Notes: generated from the sequence alone by a model not told the origin. A stretch of DNA of 64,000 nt from Cyanoderma ruficeps (GCA_008694505.1 VZDJ01000868.1:657640-721639), one strand, 5' to 3'; positions 12,101 to 26,808 are shown, numbered from the stretch's first letter. Made by a program: numbers and translations.

Positions 12101-15100
12101 AGGGCAGAGTGTGGAGCCTCCTCAGCACCTTGGCCAGCCCAGATCCCTGCCTGGATCCAGGTTCAACTTTATCCCCACTGGGTTCTGTGCTACTTCAAAG
12201 CAGCTCTCGCAGATTAAATTATTGCAAAATACCAGAGTAAGTTTCTTTCCTGCATAAAAAATAAGTGCTATTTAATTTGCCTCTCCTTTACATAATTGGT
12301 AACATTTTTCTTCGGCAATTAAATTTGTATTTAAATTAATTTCTTCAAACATTAAAAGCTGGACAACTTCTACAAGCTAGAGATTTTTATTTAAACTATT
12401 TGATAGAACTGGGACAAAGCCAGAAAAAACACTTCCTCTAACTTTCAAGACTTCAGCTCAAAGGTCTTCAAAATTGAGTCTTTTTTTTTTTGCATTTGTC
12501 ATTTATGAAGCATCTTTCAAAAACACAGTCGTATGGACACTTCAAAGTCTGATAAGTACACTTCAAGGATCACTGCAGCAATGCACGAGACTAAGCATGG
12601 AGCCAAATTTTGCCTGTAGTTTGGAAAGGGCTTTGGTTTTCACCAACATTGGTCTAGAAAGCAACAATCTCAAGTGGCCTCATCTCCATAGTGAATTTCC
12701 ATCTTATTTGGTGGGATTTTAAGTATATTACAGAGATAAAGTTATTCTCTTCAAGTAAATATCTCCCTAATTTACAGATTATGTCAGAGCACAAAGAATA
12801 GTACAGTCAGTTGGGAATTACAGCAAGCCATCATCACTAAAAGTGATTCATATCCTAAATGCAAAAAATTGAATGTTTTTATTCAGCCCCAGTGTTAATA
12901 AAGGACTGTCAGTCAAAATAGGGGTCACAACAATTATGAAAAAACATGCTTTAAAATATTTATTTCAGCATTTGTTGACATGTAACTACTCAGTGGAATA
13001 ATAACTGCAAGAGCAGGAACCTGCTATCATGGCTGGAAATTTAATCATTTAAGTACTGTGAACTTCATCACTTATTGATGGTGTAGAACATCTCCACAGC
13101 GCACAGGACACAGAGCCTCCCACTGGCTCCTGAATGTCAGGAGCAAAACCAGCTGGGATAGAAAACAACAACATTCCCTGACTGATCCTGAGCAAAAATG
13201 TCCTTTTGGGAGCTTTGTTCCCCCCCAGTGCTCCAGTGCAGTGGCCAGAAGGGGACCCTGTGCTCATGGATCCCCCACACATGAGACACTCGTGAGATTC
13301 TTGTTTAAATCACTGACCAGGCAGCCTGAAGGTTTGGAGAGAGAAGTTTATCCTTTTGGTTTCTAGGCACAGCCCATCAGAGCAGCAGATCAGAACAGGG
13401 AGTTTCAAGGAAATTACCAAGAGCACTCAAGGCTTCGGGAAAAACGCAGGGAAATTCACAGATTCAGCTTTTCTCTTTTTAATGTAGAAAAGAGAACAGG
13501 AGAGGACAGAAAATGAATTGTCTTAATGTAAAACACTTACTAAGAGGGAGCTTGATGAATGATTTTTCTGTGTCTGCTGGGGAGACGACAAGACAAAATT
13601 GGCCTAATTTTCAGTGAAAAGGGCTTAGATTGGGATAAATTCTATACATCAAAAGGCAATTATAACAGAAGAGGAACCTAACAGGGGTTATGCAAACCCT
13701 GTCACTCTCTACAGGCACAGGTTAGGTGAGACATTTGTCAGGCAGAGCACAGGTATAACCTCCTGCTCTCCAGAGCTGCTGTTCCTAAACGTTTTTAGCC
13801 TAGAAAGTCTGTGTACACACTAGATTTCAGCTTGCCTCAAGGCCTGCCATGTGATCCTTTATAAAGTGTGGTGGAATAAAGACACTATCAGAGGGGTGAC
13901 CTCATGGGCCAGCTCCCTGGGCTTTGCAGGCCTTTTTATGCACTCCTCATGTACTGGGGGGAAAGGAAAAATAAAACTAGTGACAGTCTGAGGGGGTTCT
14001 GCCTGTACCCGTGGGTAAAGCACAGCCTCCCCCACTTCTGGCACTCTGGAACAGTGACTGTGGAAGGGCTCCAGGCTCTCCCTCTTCACACCTCCAGGAG
14101 AGGGGATGGAATGTGTAAGACAGGAACCTGTGCTTTATTCAGGTCATGCAAAGCCTCAGGTCCTCTGATCATCTTACTAATATATCCTTAACTACTCTTA
14201 AATGTGCAGCTGCTTTCCTGAATTTCCCTGCATTCCCTTTGAGCAGACAGGAGCTCCTCTCAGTGACAGCCAGCACCGGCTCCAGTCCCTCCTCCTGTCC
14301 TGCTCAGACACATTGAGATAAGGTGCTTAGCTCTGCTGGGAGGAAGAAATGCCGCGGAGAAAAGGAATCTGCAGGATTTCCTCCCTGCTAATGATGAGTG
14401 GATGAGCATTTAATCGTTCTAAGTCAATTTAAACTGCCTGGTTGTTCTTCAAAAGCTTAACTCCTAATATTCCTTCTTAACTGAATACCACAGAAAGAAT
14501 GTCACTCTGTCACACCTCCTGGGTGTCCCAGTCTCAGACTGCGCAGGGCCACTGATGAGCCACAGCACAACAACAATTTCTCCATTTGCCTGCAACTGGT
14601 GGAACTTTAAAAAATACCTACAGGAACTGGATTAAGTGCATGTGAAATGTGGTGCTAAACAACCTGGCAATGTACAGGAGCCTCAGAGGTACCCAAGTCA
14701 GTCCAAACTGAAAGGAAAGAAACAGTTTGATTTCCTTGGAGTCCACAGATTTAAAAAGCAAAATGAAACAAACAAACAAAAAATCCAAACACAAAACCTG
14801 AACACTACAACCTGGAGTTTCCATCCAACTAGGAATTCAAAGTTAAATGGACAAGCAACAGTTCATCTTGATATTCAAGGGTAGATATAAAAAACCCCTC
14901 ATTTAAGTAGCAACCCTGTGGGTAGTGACACACAGGGGAATGCGAAGTGATGTCATGCAGTGATAGCAAAATTTTTCAAAGTCATATTTTTTAATTCAGT
15001 TGCTATGCTCTATATATGCTGCTAAAACTGCATAAAATAGGATTGCAGTTTTTCATTCATGAACAAAAATTATTAAAATTTACTTTTCTCATTATCCATT

Positions 15101-16056
15101 GTCTGAAGAAGGCCATGCTTACGATGCACGGATAAGAAAGCTCATTTAGAGCTATTTGTAAGAACTGGGATTTGCACTTGTGTGTTTGGTAATAATTATA
15201 TCCATATACTTACCCTGCCACACATAATCTATCATCTGATTATTACTGTCCACCCACTGAATTTTAGTGATGCCAAATGCCTCTCATTACCAGGGACACT
15301 GGGGTTGGGAGGCACGGTAAAAGCAGGAGACAGCACTATCATAAATAGTATCAACAATAGGAGGTTATTGGATAGGTCTTGCTCCCAACCCCAGCATCCC
15401 TTATGAATTGCTTTCATTAAGTATCTCAGAAGCCTGAGGTTATTCAGAAATTTGTATCTGTCAGATTAGGCTTTGTGACAGAGCAGCCTTGGTACATCTG
15501 CCCAGTGAGCAGAGCAGGGAGGGGTCACGTGTCAGCCACACACAGACGGGTGCACAGCAGTGGGACACCAGCACTTTGCTCTCCTTCTCCAAGAGGAGCC
15601 TTCCAGACCAGCCCTGGCCCCAGCCCATGATCTCCTGCACGGCTCTCACTGACGTGCAGGAAGCAGGAGAACTTTGTACAAACCACCCAGGCTGCCATTG
15701 CTCAGGAAGGAGGGGGGTTTAACCTGGGAGAAAATAACTGCTGTGCCCAGAGGCAGCTAAAGCATCCAGCAAGGAACAGCAAAGCAGGGATTCTGCTCCT
15801 CAGCTCTGAGCAAGTCTTTGTGTCAGTAACTGCTGCTCTCTGCCTCCACTTGCTGTGCCATGGAGGTTGGCCACCAGCATCTCAACAATAGCTGAGCTTT
15901 TTAGCCCAAATGGAGACTCTAAGCCCAGCTCTTCTGACAGTGAACAACTCAGGTCCATGCCAAGACCTCCAAGAGCTGCAGCTGACCACCAGGGAGCTGT
16001 CACAAATATCCTGGGTTGCACATCAGTCGGTTTGGAACACGGCTTCCACGCTGCGC
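9179..16056. other. Unique non-coding stretch
   Basis: About 6.9 kb of AT-rich DNA without a recognised gene or interspersed repeat. Small simple runs occur: an AT run near 10214 and T-runs near 12480. Open frames are all below about 100 codons and none shows recognisable domains. Confidence 0.55.
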
Positions 16057-16585
16057 TGTTAGAGCAGCGCTCTTGTTAGAGGGTAGAAATGAGCCCAGAC
16101 ACAGACTTCTTGTTCATCACAGCATGAAAAGGGTCCTGGTTTATTCCTCTTTATATCTCAGCCATCCTGACTCCAACCATTCACTGACTGCAGCAAGATC
16201 CTGCCATAAGCTTCCCTTGCAGCCTCTGACTGCTGGTTATTTCCTCCTGAGCTCTGACTGCAGGGATCAGTGTGCAGACTGTGACTGCAGCTTTTACCCA
16301 GCTAGACTGTGACTGCAGGGTCCAACAACAGGCTCTGACTGCAGCCCCAGACTGACCTCACAGCAAGGATTCTCTCTCCCCAGGATCCTTCTTCTTCATG
16401 ATCCTCCCATTCCCTCTTCCTCAAGGTTCCTCCTCTTTCATGATTCCCCTCCCCAGCTCACCCACTCCCTTTTATCAATTTATCTTTATTGGATACAGCT
16501 GTCACTCATCAGGGGTGAGGCTGTATTGGGTAATTAACACAGCTGTTATTTATCAGGGGCCAGGTGACCTGTGTTCCCTTCTACA
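16057..16585 (-). mobile_element. Solo ERV LTR (529 bp), antisense
   Basis: The element runs from TGTTAGAG to TTCTACA, the TG...CA ends of a retroviral LTR. It is flanked by CTGCGC (16051-16056) and CTGCAC (16586-16591), a 6-bp target duplication with one CpG-type transition. On the minus strand it carries a TATA-like GATATAAAG (about 16149-16157) and an AATAAA a few bases further on. U3 contains six degenerate copies of a CTGACTGCAG motif, listed separately. No second LTR or gag/pol/env frame is nearby, so it is a solo LTR. The 6-bp duplication suggests a beta/ERVK-like integrase, which is inference. Confidence 0.8.
16183..16344 (-). repeat. Six degenerate CTGCAGTCA repeats in LTR U3
   Basis: On the plus strand the core TGACTGC(A/T)G recurs near 16184, 16227, 16255, 16282, 16310 and 16337, usually as CTSTGACTGCAG, with spacings of about 27-43 bp. 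In LTR sense they are CTGCAGTCASAG units upstream of the TATA-like box. That is the position where retroviral U3 regions carry enhancer repeats. A regulatory role is inference only. Confidence 0.7.
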
Positions 16586-19500
16586 CTGCACCACCACCAG
16601 GTTTCTAAATGCTCTTCATTTATACAATAAAGGAGAAGTAGAAATTGATCAGAAACCAAGTAGAAAACACAAACTAGAGCCATACTGAGTTCTAGTGATC
16701 AGCACCTCTTTTCCTCTGCTTTATCAGACTGCTCCCTCATCAGGACCAGTCCCTGTGGCTTCCCTCCAGGGCTCTGGTTTGCAGCCTCTCCCTCCCTCCC
16801 TCTGCCTTGTCAATTCTCATGATCTGACCCAACAGGCAACCCCTGATCCCCAATTCTTTCCCTGATGCTCAGCACCCAGTCATTGTTAGCCAAGGTGTGA
16901 CCTTCCCTACTGAAGTACTCTAAGTAAACCAGCCTTTAGCACATCTGAATATTTGAGGTACCAGCCCAGGATAGGGGTGAAAAATAAGAGAAAGCAACAA
17001 TATTGCATGTTCAAAACAGAGTGCACAGACTGACAGAGACGCACTAAAATTGCCTCAGTATCAAACAGTGTCCATGAGCTGTGCATTTCCTAAAGCATTG
17101 CAAGCATCCTCTTTAAAAAAAATGGGCTATGAACAGGAAAATTAACAAACACACTGAGAACAGTTCTCCAAAATGTTTTTCTTGTAAGCCAAGTCTATTA
17201 TATCTAGCATTGCAATAACAAATAGCACACACAGATGCATACTTGCTGTCCTTATGCAAGTAGAATTTTCACATCTGTAGCCACACAAGGCCAGAACACA
17301 AACACTCCCAGAGGATGACCTTTACTTCAGCACCCCCTGGGCTCTCCTGTAGAGAGATTCTAGAAAAAAGAAGGCGCAGCCCAGACACCCTTCCTCAATA
17401 CAGGCAGTGAAGGAAGATGACAGTTCTTTCTCACCCAATTTCCCTAAATTACAATTAGGATTAACTATGCCATTTAAGCCATTTTTGAGTTCAGCAGGTG
17501 TCAAGAGGTACCAATAGCTTCTGAGCAGCAGAGGAAGGGTCAAATGCTTGGAACAGAACTGCTGCCAAGGGAGTTGGATTAGGAGCTATCTGCATATTTC
17601 TATGTCATTTATTAAAGCTCCATTTTGTTGCTATTTTAAACATACCCACAAATGCCAATCTGGGGAAACAGCTGAAGTCTTAGGAATCTTTCATTCTATT
17701 TGCTTCTAAATATCTAGAAAAATCCAGGGGATGGGAAAAATCCCTGCCAATCTTTTCCTTCTCTAGGTGGCTCTGTCTTCACGCCTTGAACATCTGAATC
17801 AGTATTTCCCTGAATCAGAAATCTGGTTTTGGATTAATCTTTCTTAGCTTTATCTGGGTTGCTTCTCAGTAAAATCACTATTTCACCTACAATCTACCAA
17901 ATCCAGTGGAATAATTTCTCTTTTGTTGCAGTGATGTTCTGTTGCTTTTGTCAAGGATTCAGGTTATGGTTCAGCATTTAACTCACTCCTAGAAAATTCT
18001 TTGCTGTCATCTTCAGTGACAAGTGGGTGCAGTTTTCATAATCACAACTAAAAACTGTAGCTCAGAAAATAGATGTGTGACTTCAAACCTTCACAGGGAA
18101 CATCTTGACATTTAAATCCAATTACCCTTCCTCCTTCCTGATGAAAATATGATACCAACTAGAGGAAAATTCTCCTAGACAAATATATCATATTCTCCAG
18201 CTCCTATAAACTTTTTGGCACCACCCCTGGTATTACACATTGCATTCTTTATCAGTCATTTTACAAAATAAAGGGTGAGAAAGTGTGCAGCAATTGATAG
18301 GTGATGCCAACAAGTCTATTAAAAATTATTTGAAAAGTCTTCGTAGAATGATGATCTTCTCCCCAGCTGAAATCATTAATTGCAAAATTGGAATGAACTC
18401 CAAGTTAAGACAGACTACTGCTCTTTGTAATAAATTAAACTGTCAATCACTCAAAGCACCTTTAATAACACACTGGTTCCCTGAGCTCTTCAATTACAGG
18501 CTGAATTTCATTTATCAGTCTGCTCTATGTGAAAAAGGATTAATTAAACTCATTCCAGTATTACAGTAAGGCTCTATATCTCTTAGTACTACAGAATAAT
18601 TGACTGCAAATGAACTGAGAAGTGAGTAAGTAATTGTCGTTATTATTCTGATGTAAATATTAGTTCTCTTTTGACATTTCAAAAGATTTAGTGGAGGCAC
18701 TTTAGTGATAAGAGATCATTACCTTGGCTAGGTAGAAGAGATAGCGTAGAGAAAGTGAAATTACAATCATTAGTTTAGATATCTAAAAATACTCCTATTA
18801 TTTGCTTTTTCATGTAGCTATGTACCTTAAATTACATTTTCATTAACTGTTGCTCCTGATTTATTGTATTAAGTACACTGCAGTAAAGGCAATGCACTAC
18901 ACCCTGGTGCTTTGGAAAGAATTCAGAGGTAATATGAGTTCTGACAGAGAAATGAATGAGAAGTTTGTCTCAGAGACTGTCATGACACTGCCAGTGCTAT
19001 AAAACTCAAATCAACAGATTGCCATTGTGGACGACTGATTTTAATGAAAAAATTATACCAACAGGCACATTGAACAGCAAGAAATCACCTTTTAATTGGG
19101 CAATCAGTAGCTCAGACAAGAAACTGCAGCATCTCCAGAATGAACAAAAGATTTCCTGATCAGAATTGTGGGAAACAGGAGATCACTGAAGCCATTTTCT
19201 AAATATAGCATCTCCTGACATCTGTCTAGAGATCAGAGCCACACACAGAAAATCAGCAGCCCAAAATTTAGCTCTTAAGTCTGCATTTTCATTTTGGGGG
19301 CAGCTAGACTGATATCAGCAATTCTTTGACCCCAATTCTTTGACTGAGTTTTTTTACAACATTCTTGTAAAGCAAAACCTGGGGGGGAAAAAAAAAACCC
19401 CAAACCTGAAGCCTCTGAATCTGTTTTTTGTTCCCGGGTTTTGCTTCTTTTCTCTATTTACTCCTTACCTTCTCTGCAGTTTTGATTCTCAACCTCTCAA

Positions 19501-22500
19501 TAGAAGATCACAAGAAAACTTCAAAGCAGTTTCAGCAGCCCGGCCTCCTGAGCAGGGAATGAACGGAGCATTTCACTGCCCAGCATGACCTGGGACCTGG
19601 CTGTTCCCACTGAGCTGTCAGCACAACTCCTGCACGTTCCTCTTATTGCTACGAAGCCACAGTTCACACAGACCTTGCTTGTTATTGTTTATTTTCTGCT
19701 CCTCCTTTTTTCAGACTAAAACAGGCTGTTTACCTCACAGAACTTTAAATAAATGTTTCTTCCCCAAGTGCACAACACACAAACCTGCCAAGGAATGCAG
19801 ATGGTATCTAATTTCTCTGAGAATGTATCTGTTCTTTAGAGATATCCTTTTGCTTTCCTTGTTCCTTCCTTTAATCGAAGAAAACTCTTCAGCAGCTTGG
19901 ACGAATGTTTAATTTCACACATCTTTGAAAGCAGAGCATCATAACCCAGATATTTAGATCATATTTAGGCTTTCTTGTGGGTTGTGTATAATAGGAACAG
20001 GTGGATAAATGCAAGTTTGTTTTGAATTATCATAAGGATATCTGAGGGTAAGTGGAACCAGAAAACCACTTAAACCAGTCAATTTAGGGAGTCAATTTGC
20101 ACACTGAGACTGTGCAAAAGAAGGACCCTGTGTAATTATTGCTAAAGGAACTTCAACAACAAGAACATTCTTCATCACTGAAATGTAAATGTAAACACAA
20201 TGTTTATCAATAGCTCAAAATAGGCAAGACATTTTGAAGAATAATTATCTAAACAACAATTAATATATTGAAGTGGATAATTAATATTTTCCAGCTACAC
20301 TTTGAAGACCACCAATGTCAGAGATTTTTGTGTTTCCTCCGTACAGGTCTGTTATGAAGTACTGCATTTTATAGATAACAAAGACATTCTGCAACTAGAT
20401 AATTAAGTTTGCTCATAAATTGTTGTACATTAAGGTAGCAAATCAATGTGGCCACTGAAGCAAAGTGATTCTTTAAATTAAAAACAAATGTGTCTGCAGT
20501 TTGGGGTTTGCCACTCCCCTCCCTGCCTGACTTGTCACCAATTCCTTGTTTCAAACAGGCACTCAGATATAGCAGTCATCAGACAATTTAAAAGCCTGGC
20601 TGAGGAAAATTAAAATAACTCTATTTTCATTACTTTGTCGCCCCAAAGTATGGAAGTAGTCAAAAAGAGAAATAAAAATAGATTACAAGAAGAAGGGATC
20701 AGGTTATTGATAAAACTGCTCTAAGACAAATAAGCCATAACATAACATTAAGGAGTCATTGTTTACACTCCATGGAAAGTTCAATACATTAAGTAAACCT
20801 TTGAAAAGGTCATCTAAAACCCCGTAAAAATCCTCTTATTTGGCAAAAGATAAGTATCTACTTGAAGGCATGAACTAGAGGATCATATTAACTTCTCATA
20901 CCTGTACATAAGATCATGAGTTTTGTAGAAATCTGTAGCACTCTCTTGGAAATTCAGCATATTTCTTGTGAAGAACAAGGGGGCAGGGGAGAAGTGAATC
21001 CATGGCAATCCCAGAGAAAAATATATCAAAGATGGGCTGAAAAATTACATGACCCAAATGAAGTTACATTTATCATGCAGAAAAACATAAATCACTGGAA
21101 GAGCAGTACTTCAGATAAAGGAGACATCACTCCAAAACCTGCAGGAAAGATGGGGAAGGAGATTGTCAAATTAGTTTAATTTCTGGGTGCCAAAATTCAG
21201 TTGATAAAATAAAAATGAACTTCAGTATTTTGCCTGAATCTTTCCAGGCAGATAGTACAGTAGGAAATAAGGGTCAGATTCTGTGATCTATTTGCCTTGG
21301 AACATTCACCTGCTTTGCAAAGGGAAGATTTCTGCATCCCAAGCTCTGCAAAACTTTCCCGGCATCGTGTCTGCCTTTTCCCAACACTTTAATTGATAAT
21401 ATCATGCAGCTGCACAAAGTCATAATGCCCACTGCAGAAACCATTCAAAATAAAAATCACAGCCTTTAGCCAAATCCTGAGATTTGTTTTTATTGAAATG
21501 ATTCAATCCAATAAGAACTGGCATACTTCATAGAATCTGTAGGATTTAAGACCCAGGTTTTTCAAGCATCTGGGCAATACTGGATAACAAATGGAATTAG
21601 GGCATTAAAATGGTAGAACAGGATTAGAATACAGTTGCCTAGGAGGGCTGTTGCAGAAGCAGGATGCAGGACTGTCAGATTCTCCACCTGGCTAAACGTA
21701 GCTGTAAATTGGTGGTTTCAGGTAAAACCTGTATCTTTTTGTCTCAGCTTTCCAACTGTGAAGCTTGAGGAAAATCCTCCTCTTTAAGGCAGGGAGATTT
21801 CTCAAACAGTGATCTGTAATTCCAGAATGTGTTTGCATCTTCCCAGGGCTCCCTGCATCGTTAGCACCAGCTGAACAGGCACGAGCAGAAACACAAAATG
21901 TGGATTTCATTTGAAAACTGCAGCTGAGGAAATGCTTTGAGGTGCTCCCAGTGCAGTGAAATATCCAGCATGAAATGATGATGAAATATGTGGGTGAGGT
22001 TCTTGCTGACCCAGAAAGGCTGGGGCATTTATTCAAAGGCAGCAGGTATAAAAGCATTCTGGTTTTGTAAATAAGTTACCATAAAATTAAAGCAATATCT
22101 GCATGCAATGCTGATTCAAATTGAATCAGTAGAAAAACGCTCATTAACTTTAATAAAATTAATATCCCGCCAATTTGATTAAAACTGTGGGCAATTACCA
22201 TCTTGGTAATGTGTAACATAGTAATAGTATTGATGCTTAAATGATCCATAAAGTTCAAACTGTGAACTATCCCAAACTTCCACATTTTCACAAATTTGAA
22301 TTTTAACCTAATAGGTAGCAACCACTGGAATCTGTGTCTGTGCACTCCTGCTCCTTTGTGTCTGCAGGTGTGAGTGCATCCCTGCAGGAGTCCCTTGCCT
22401 GTGTGTGTGTGCAGGGCCTGCCTGCCCCAAGGGCTCCTTTTGCCCACTGCTGCACACACAGATCAATTCCAAACTCCAGATTAACAGACAGGGCACAGCC

Positions 22501-25500
22501 CAGACTGCACAGAGTATTCCGCTCCAGTGTTGCATTAATGGCATAGTTAAGGCTGATCACATTGTCTAAATTTTTCATTGCATAAAGGATTCAGGAGGAT
22601 CTTTAGACTGCAGTCAAAAGCAGAGGTTTAACAATGCCTGGCAGGCTTCTCTCTTTTGTAGTTACATTTTGTGATCTTCATTCTAGTGACACCTCGTTAC
22701 CCAAACAGGCAGTACTGCCTACTGTAAATTTCACCAGGCTCATGGTTATGAGGATTTTTCATCCAGTTGCTGTGTACAGGAGAGGGGAGAGATCTTTTAT
22801 ATCCAGCCTTCAGTTCTTTCTCTCATCCCCCTTCTTGTGCCACAGCTGACTGACACTCGTGGCTCTGTCCCCAAAGTAACCCATCACACCCTTCTCATTT
22901 AATGTTATACCCTTCTCCTCCTGCCTCTAATAACACAGCAATATTATAAGCTGCTTCTTTCAAACCAAAAAGAAAGCACCCATTTTCCTTTAGCCTTCAA
23001 AAAACTGTGAGCCAAACACATTTCTAGGACAATGACTCATTTAGATTCTGCCTTCAAAGTTCAATTTTGTATGTGCCTTTTAAAAATTGAATGGCAGGAT
23101 CCTGCCAGGAACTAAAGGGCATCATTTCCTAGGGTTCATGAAGGCCAATCCCTCTTTACAGAAATCTTTTTGTTATTCCCTAGCAGAGATCTGAACTGTT
23201 CAAGGCAGGATTTCAATGGGTTTCTAGCTCAGAGTGCACCACTGGCTTTCAGGAAATGTCCAGGCAGAGGCATCTAATCCCAAATCCACTGTCCATGTGG
23301 TCACAGGCACTGTGGAAACCATTCCCAGCACTGAGAAGCCTGCCTGCTTGTGTGCTGAATCTACTGCTCTGAAAACCAGGAAACCCATGCTGAGTTCATT
23401 CAAATCACATTCCCTTTTTCATTTGACTTCTCTAAAGTTTCCTAACATTTTAATGTTACTTCATGTTCCAGGGGACATCAATACCTGCCATTGTGTCAAG
23501 CAGGTGGTAAACACACAAACCCTGCATGTGAACTGCTTTGCTGTTCCACCAATAGAATATTTCTTCCTGTCCCGAATATGCAACAGTCCAAATATTGAAC
23601 AAATATTCTTTAATTATGGTCCTGTTGCTGGATACTGTGTCAAATTATGAGCATATTAAAATCCTGCTGTTCTGCCTACTGTGACACATGAAACCAAGTT
23701 TATTTTCTCAGGACTTCAAGCATCATGATGCACTCAAGTCAATCACAAACACAAAAGATGCCTTGATTGAATTGCTTTCTAGTTATTATTAGAAAAAAAA
23801 ATTAAATTATAATGATGCATGCCTAATTACCATCAAAAAAAATCTTTTAACAACTTCCAGAAGAAAACATATAAAGTTTTTGTCTGTGCTCAAGAATTTA
23901 CTTGAAAGCTGAAAATAAATAAACACAAAATGAATCTTAAAATTGTATTTCACAGTAACACTTAAAAGATCTGGAATTCTGCTACTGATGAAAATGGGCT
24001 GCAAAACCTGTTAGCAGATAGAGTTAAAAATTCTAATTAGAATGGAACATCACGTTAGTTTAGTAATTTCCATCTCCAGTAGTCTCTAGGAAGTGTTATT
24101 TTAAGAAGCTGTACCCAGCCCTCAGGCCCTCTGGAGCTGCAGCTCTGAGTGCCTGCAAGGTCAGCACACAATTCAAATGTCACCTGCTGTCTCCAGCTCC
24201 ACACTGACATCATAAACCTGATTTGTTTTAGCTGAAACCACGTTTGCTGAGAAGTACCTGGCAAAATGGGTATCAAAAGCACTACAAACCTCAGCTGTAC
24301 ACCTAATTATTTATAGGTATGAACAAATCTGTTAGCAAGACACCCAAATCTCCTTTCCTCCCTCCTCACAATATATGGCACACAAGAGGCAGATATGCAG
24401 CAACTGTTCGCACAAAATCAGACCCCACACACCCACTGGCATTTTTTAAAATTCAAAAGCTAAATCCTGCTCCTTGGAAACCAAGATGTCATCGAGTTTA
24501 GTTTGCCCATCATTATTGGCCAAGTATTTCCTCCTCCCAGCAGGGAAGAGACACCCAGTGAGTTCTGAGGGCTCTGCAGGCTGAAGAGAGAAGCCTGTGC
24601 AGTTGTTTTGCAGGTCTGGGGAGATGAAGGCATGTCTCACAGTGTTGTTACAGCACTTCTGAAAATTTAATTTAACATTTTGACTGCTAATACGTATATG
24701 TGAAATCTGATCATCCAGATGGCAGAAAGACTTCTTAATATGCAGGGTCACAATAGGGGGGCTGGGATTTGGGGGTTTTTTGACTCCACATGAAAAGGAA
24801 ACACAACCTTCTTTCATGGGTTCAACATTAATTAACTATACATAGATCTCTGTGCCGACTGCAGTATGCTACATGGTCATTTCTTTTCAGCATGTAACTC
24901 TCTAATTTCCTTTGAGTCCATTTAGAAGTCTATTACATTAAGGGAGGGAAATGCATCACTTTGGTAATTATTCTGTTTACACTCACACTAAACCACACAG
25001 CCTTAACCACAAGATGAATAAAGATTATTTCCTAGGTTAATAAGGGTTACATTCATGACAAAAACCTTGTGCAGAGTGACACAAAACAGCTTCAGATCAA
25101 TTCAGTGCATGTCTGCTGCTGTAATTCAGGAACTGCTCTGCTGGCACCAGAGTAGCCCTGATAATGGTGCATGCAATATTCACCTATGTCTGCCTTACTC
25201 AAGTTTGTGTAATCCTCTGCTGGTTTTGGTGTGGCCCAAGATGAAAAATTGGGTCCTGTGACTTACTTGGACTTTTAATGAACGTTCTTGAAAATATTTG
25301 TGCCCTTCTACACAATATAGGTTTAAAATGTGGGAGCAATACAAAGTGAAGGGCCTAATCTCAGTTTTAAGTAATCATCTTTTCTTTAAGGGACATTTAA
25401 GGATTTAGCTGTACAGGACATTAAAAGACCACCAGATATCTTTTTCCAGGACTTCTCTGTTTCATGATTTCTTTGTAGTTAATTACTGGGGAGATTGTTT

Positions 25501-26131
25501 GTCCTCTCCAGGCTGATGTGAAAAACTGCAGAAGGTGCTGAAAGGCTGTCAGCAATCTTCTGAATCCTCATAAATGCCCACAGTGGTAATTAGCCAAGTT
25601 GAAGTGCTTTCTAATTCAAGGCATTGAAGTTAAAAGCACTATTATAGTTTAGTGGAGTTTTTGTGTGACTGGGATTCTGGTAAAGGTATAAAAAACTGTT
25701 ATGACTTCACCTATTTTTCTTTCCCATGAATTTACAGGAATTACAGGAATTATGCATAGTTCTCTCACAGAAATACTCCTGAATAAGTATTTTAAAATAT
25801 TGACATTTGCATTTCCTTATGCTATTTCTAAAAGTCATTCTTGGAGTTACTGGGAGGAGAAACTGGATAATCCCAAATTGAAGGATGATAACTGTGCTAG
25901 AGAGACACATTGCTGGGTCCAGACCCACATGCTGAACTTCCCAAAGCTGGTGGGAAAGCAAAGGGCTGCAGGAAGCTCTAGGGGCTCCATCAGAGAAGGG
26001 AGATCCTCCCTGAGGGTCCCTGTCCAGGTGCCCTGGTCTGAGCTCTGGACGAGCCCTGCTCCAGCCACAGCTGCTCTGTGCCCAGGGCTGCAGAGAAACA
26101 GCCAGGCTGCTGTGCTCAGATCCTGCCTCTC
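16586..26131. other. Unique non-coding stretch
   Basis: About 9.5 kb, largely AT-rich, with no supported gene or transposon. The longest open frames (about 22076-22459 minus, 23234-23650 plus, 25701-26231 on both strands) show no recognised domains or conserved signatures. The 25.9-26.1 kb segment is GC-richer than its surroundings and abuts an LTR, but could not be assigned. Confidence 0.55.
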
Positions 26132-26808
26132 TGTCTTGGTTTGGAAAGACAAGTGTCTGCCAAGGAAAGCCAGAGCTTCCCTTGGAATGGAGAATGGAAA
26201 CTCCCTCCCTCCACATTATTATAGTTTTTAAGTTAAGGACCTTTCAGGCAAAGATATGGGAATAGGAATAACAGTTCTTTACTAGGAATGCTAAAAATAA
26301 AAATGTAGTAGTAAAAAAAAAAAAAAGGGAAATAAACAAAAAAAGAGGAAAACCCTGACAGAGTCAGAATACAACCTGACACTGTGGTGGTCAGGGTGTT
26401 GGGAGCAGTCCAGGTAAGTCCTCCTGCAGTGACAGATGTGGTTCTGTTGGAGCAATGATCCTGTAGAAGGGTGCAGTTTCCCTCTGAAGGTCCAGTGGTG
26501 CTGAGATGGGTCTGGTCTCCCTCTGGGAATCCAGTGCAAACAGGCTGTGCTGGTGTCCTGAATCTCAGGTTTTATCCAGGTAGGAATGCTGGGCTCCTCC
26601 CCCTGGGTGGAGCCTGTCCCAAAGGGATGATGGAATTGTATCAGCCCTGCAGTGAGCCTGGATGGCCCATGAACAGCAGATCTCCCCTGGAGGGAGGATG
26701 GGTCCTGGAAGACGTAAAGAGGTGAAGAAAAACACCTCCCCAGCCAGTTTCCAGAGCTGGTAACAGAACACACACTGCTGGTTACGTCTTGCACTGCAAC
26801 CCGGGACA
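26132..26808 (-). mobile_element. Solo ERV LTR (677 bp), antisense
   Basis: Starts TGTCTTGGTTTGG and ends GCAACCCGGGACA. It matches my recollection of a common songbird LTR family throughout, including the block with 'AAAGATATGGGAATAGGAAT' and the GC-rich 'GGCTCCTCCCCCTGGGTGGA'. In minus-strand sense it has a GGATAAAACC TATA-like box downstream of that GC-rich block and an AGTAAAGAAC polyadenylation-like site near the end. A run of 14 A lies at 26313-26326. No convincing target duplication is visible: CTCTC on the left versus AACTC on the right. No internal retroviral frames adjoin it. Confidence 0.78.

Noticed and set aside
23234..23650. 138-codon plus-strand frame
   Set aside because: It is the longest frame in unique DNA, but has no recognisable domain, signal peptide or coding bias.
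25701..26231. 176- and 169-codon frames on opposite strands
   Set aside because: Overlapping frames of similar length on both strands, running into the LTR at 26132, point to chance. No protein signature is seen.
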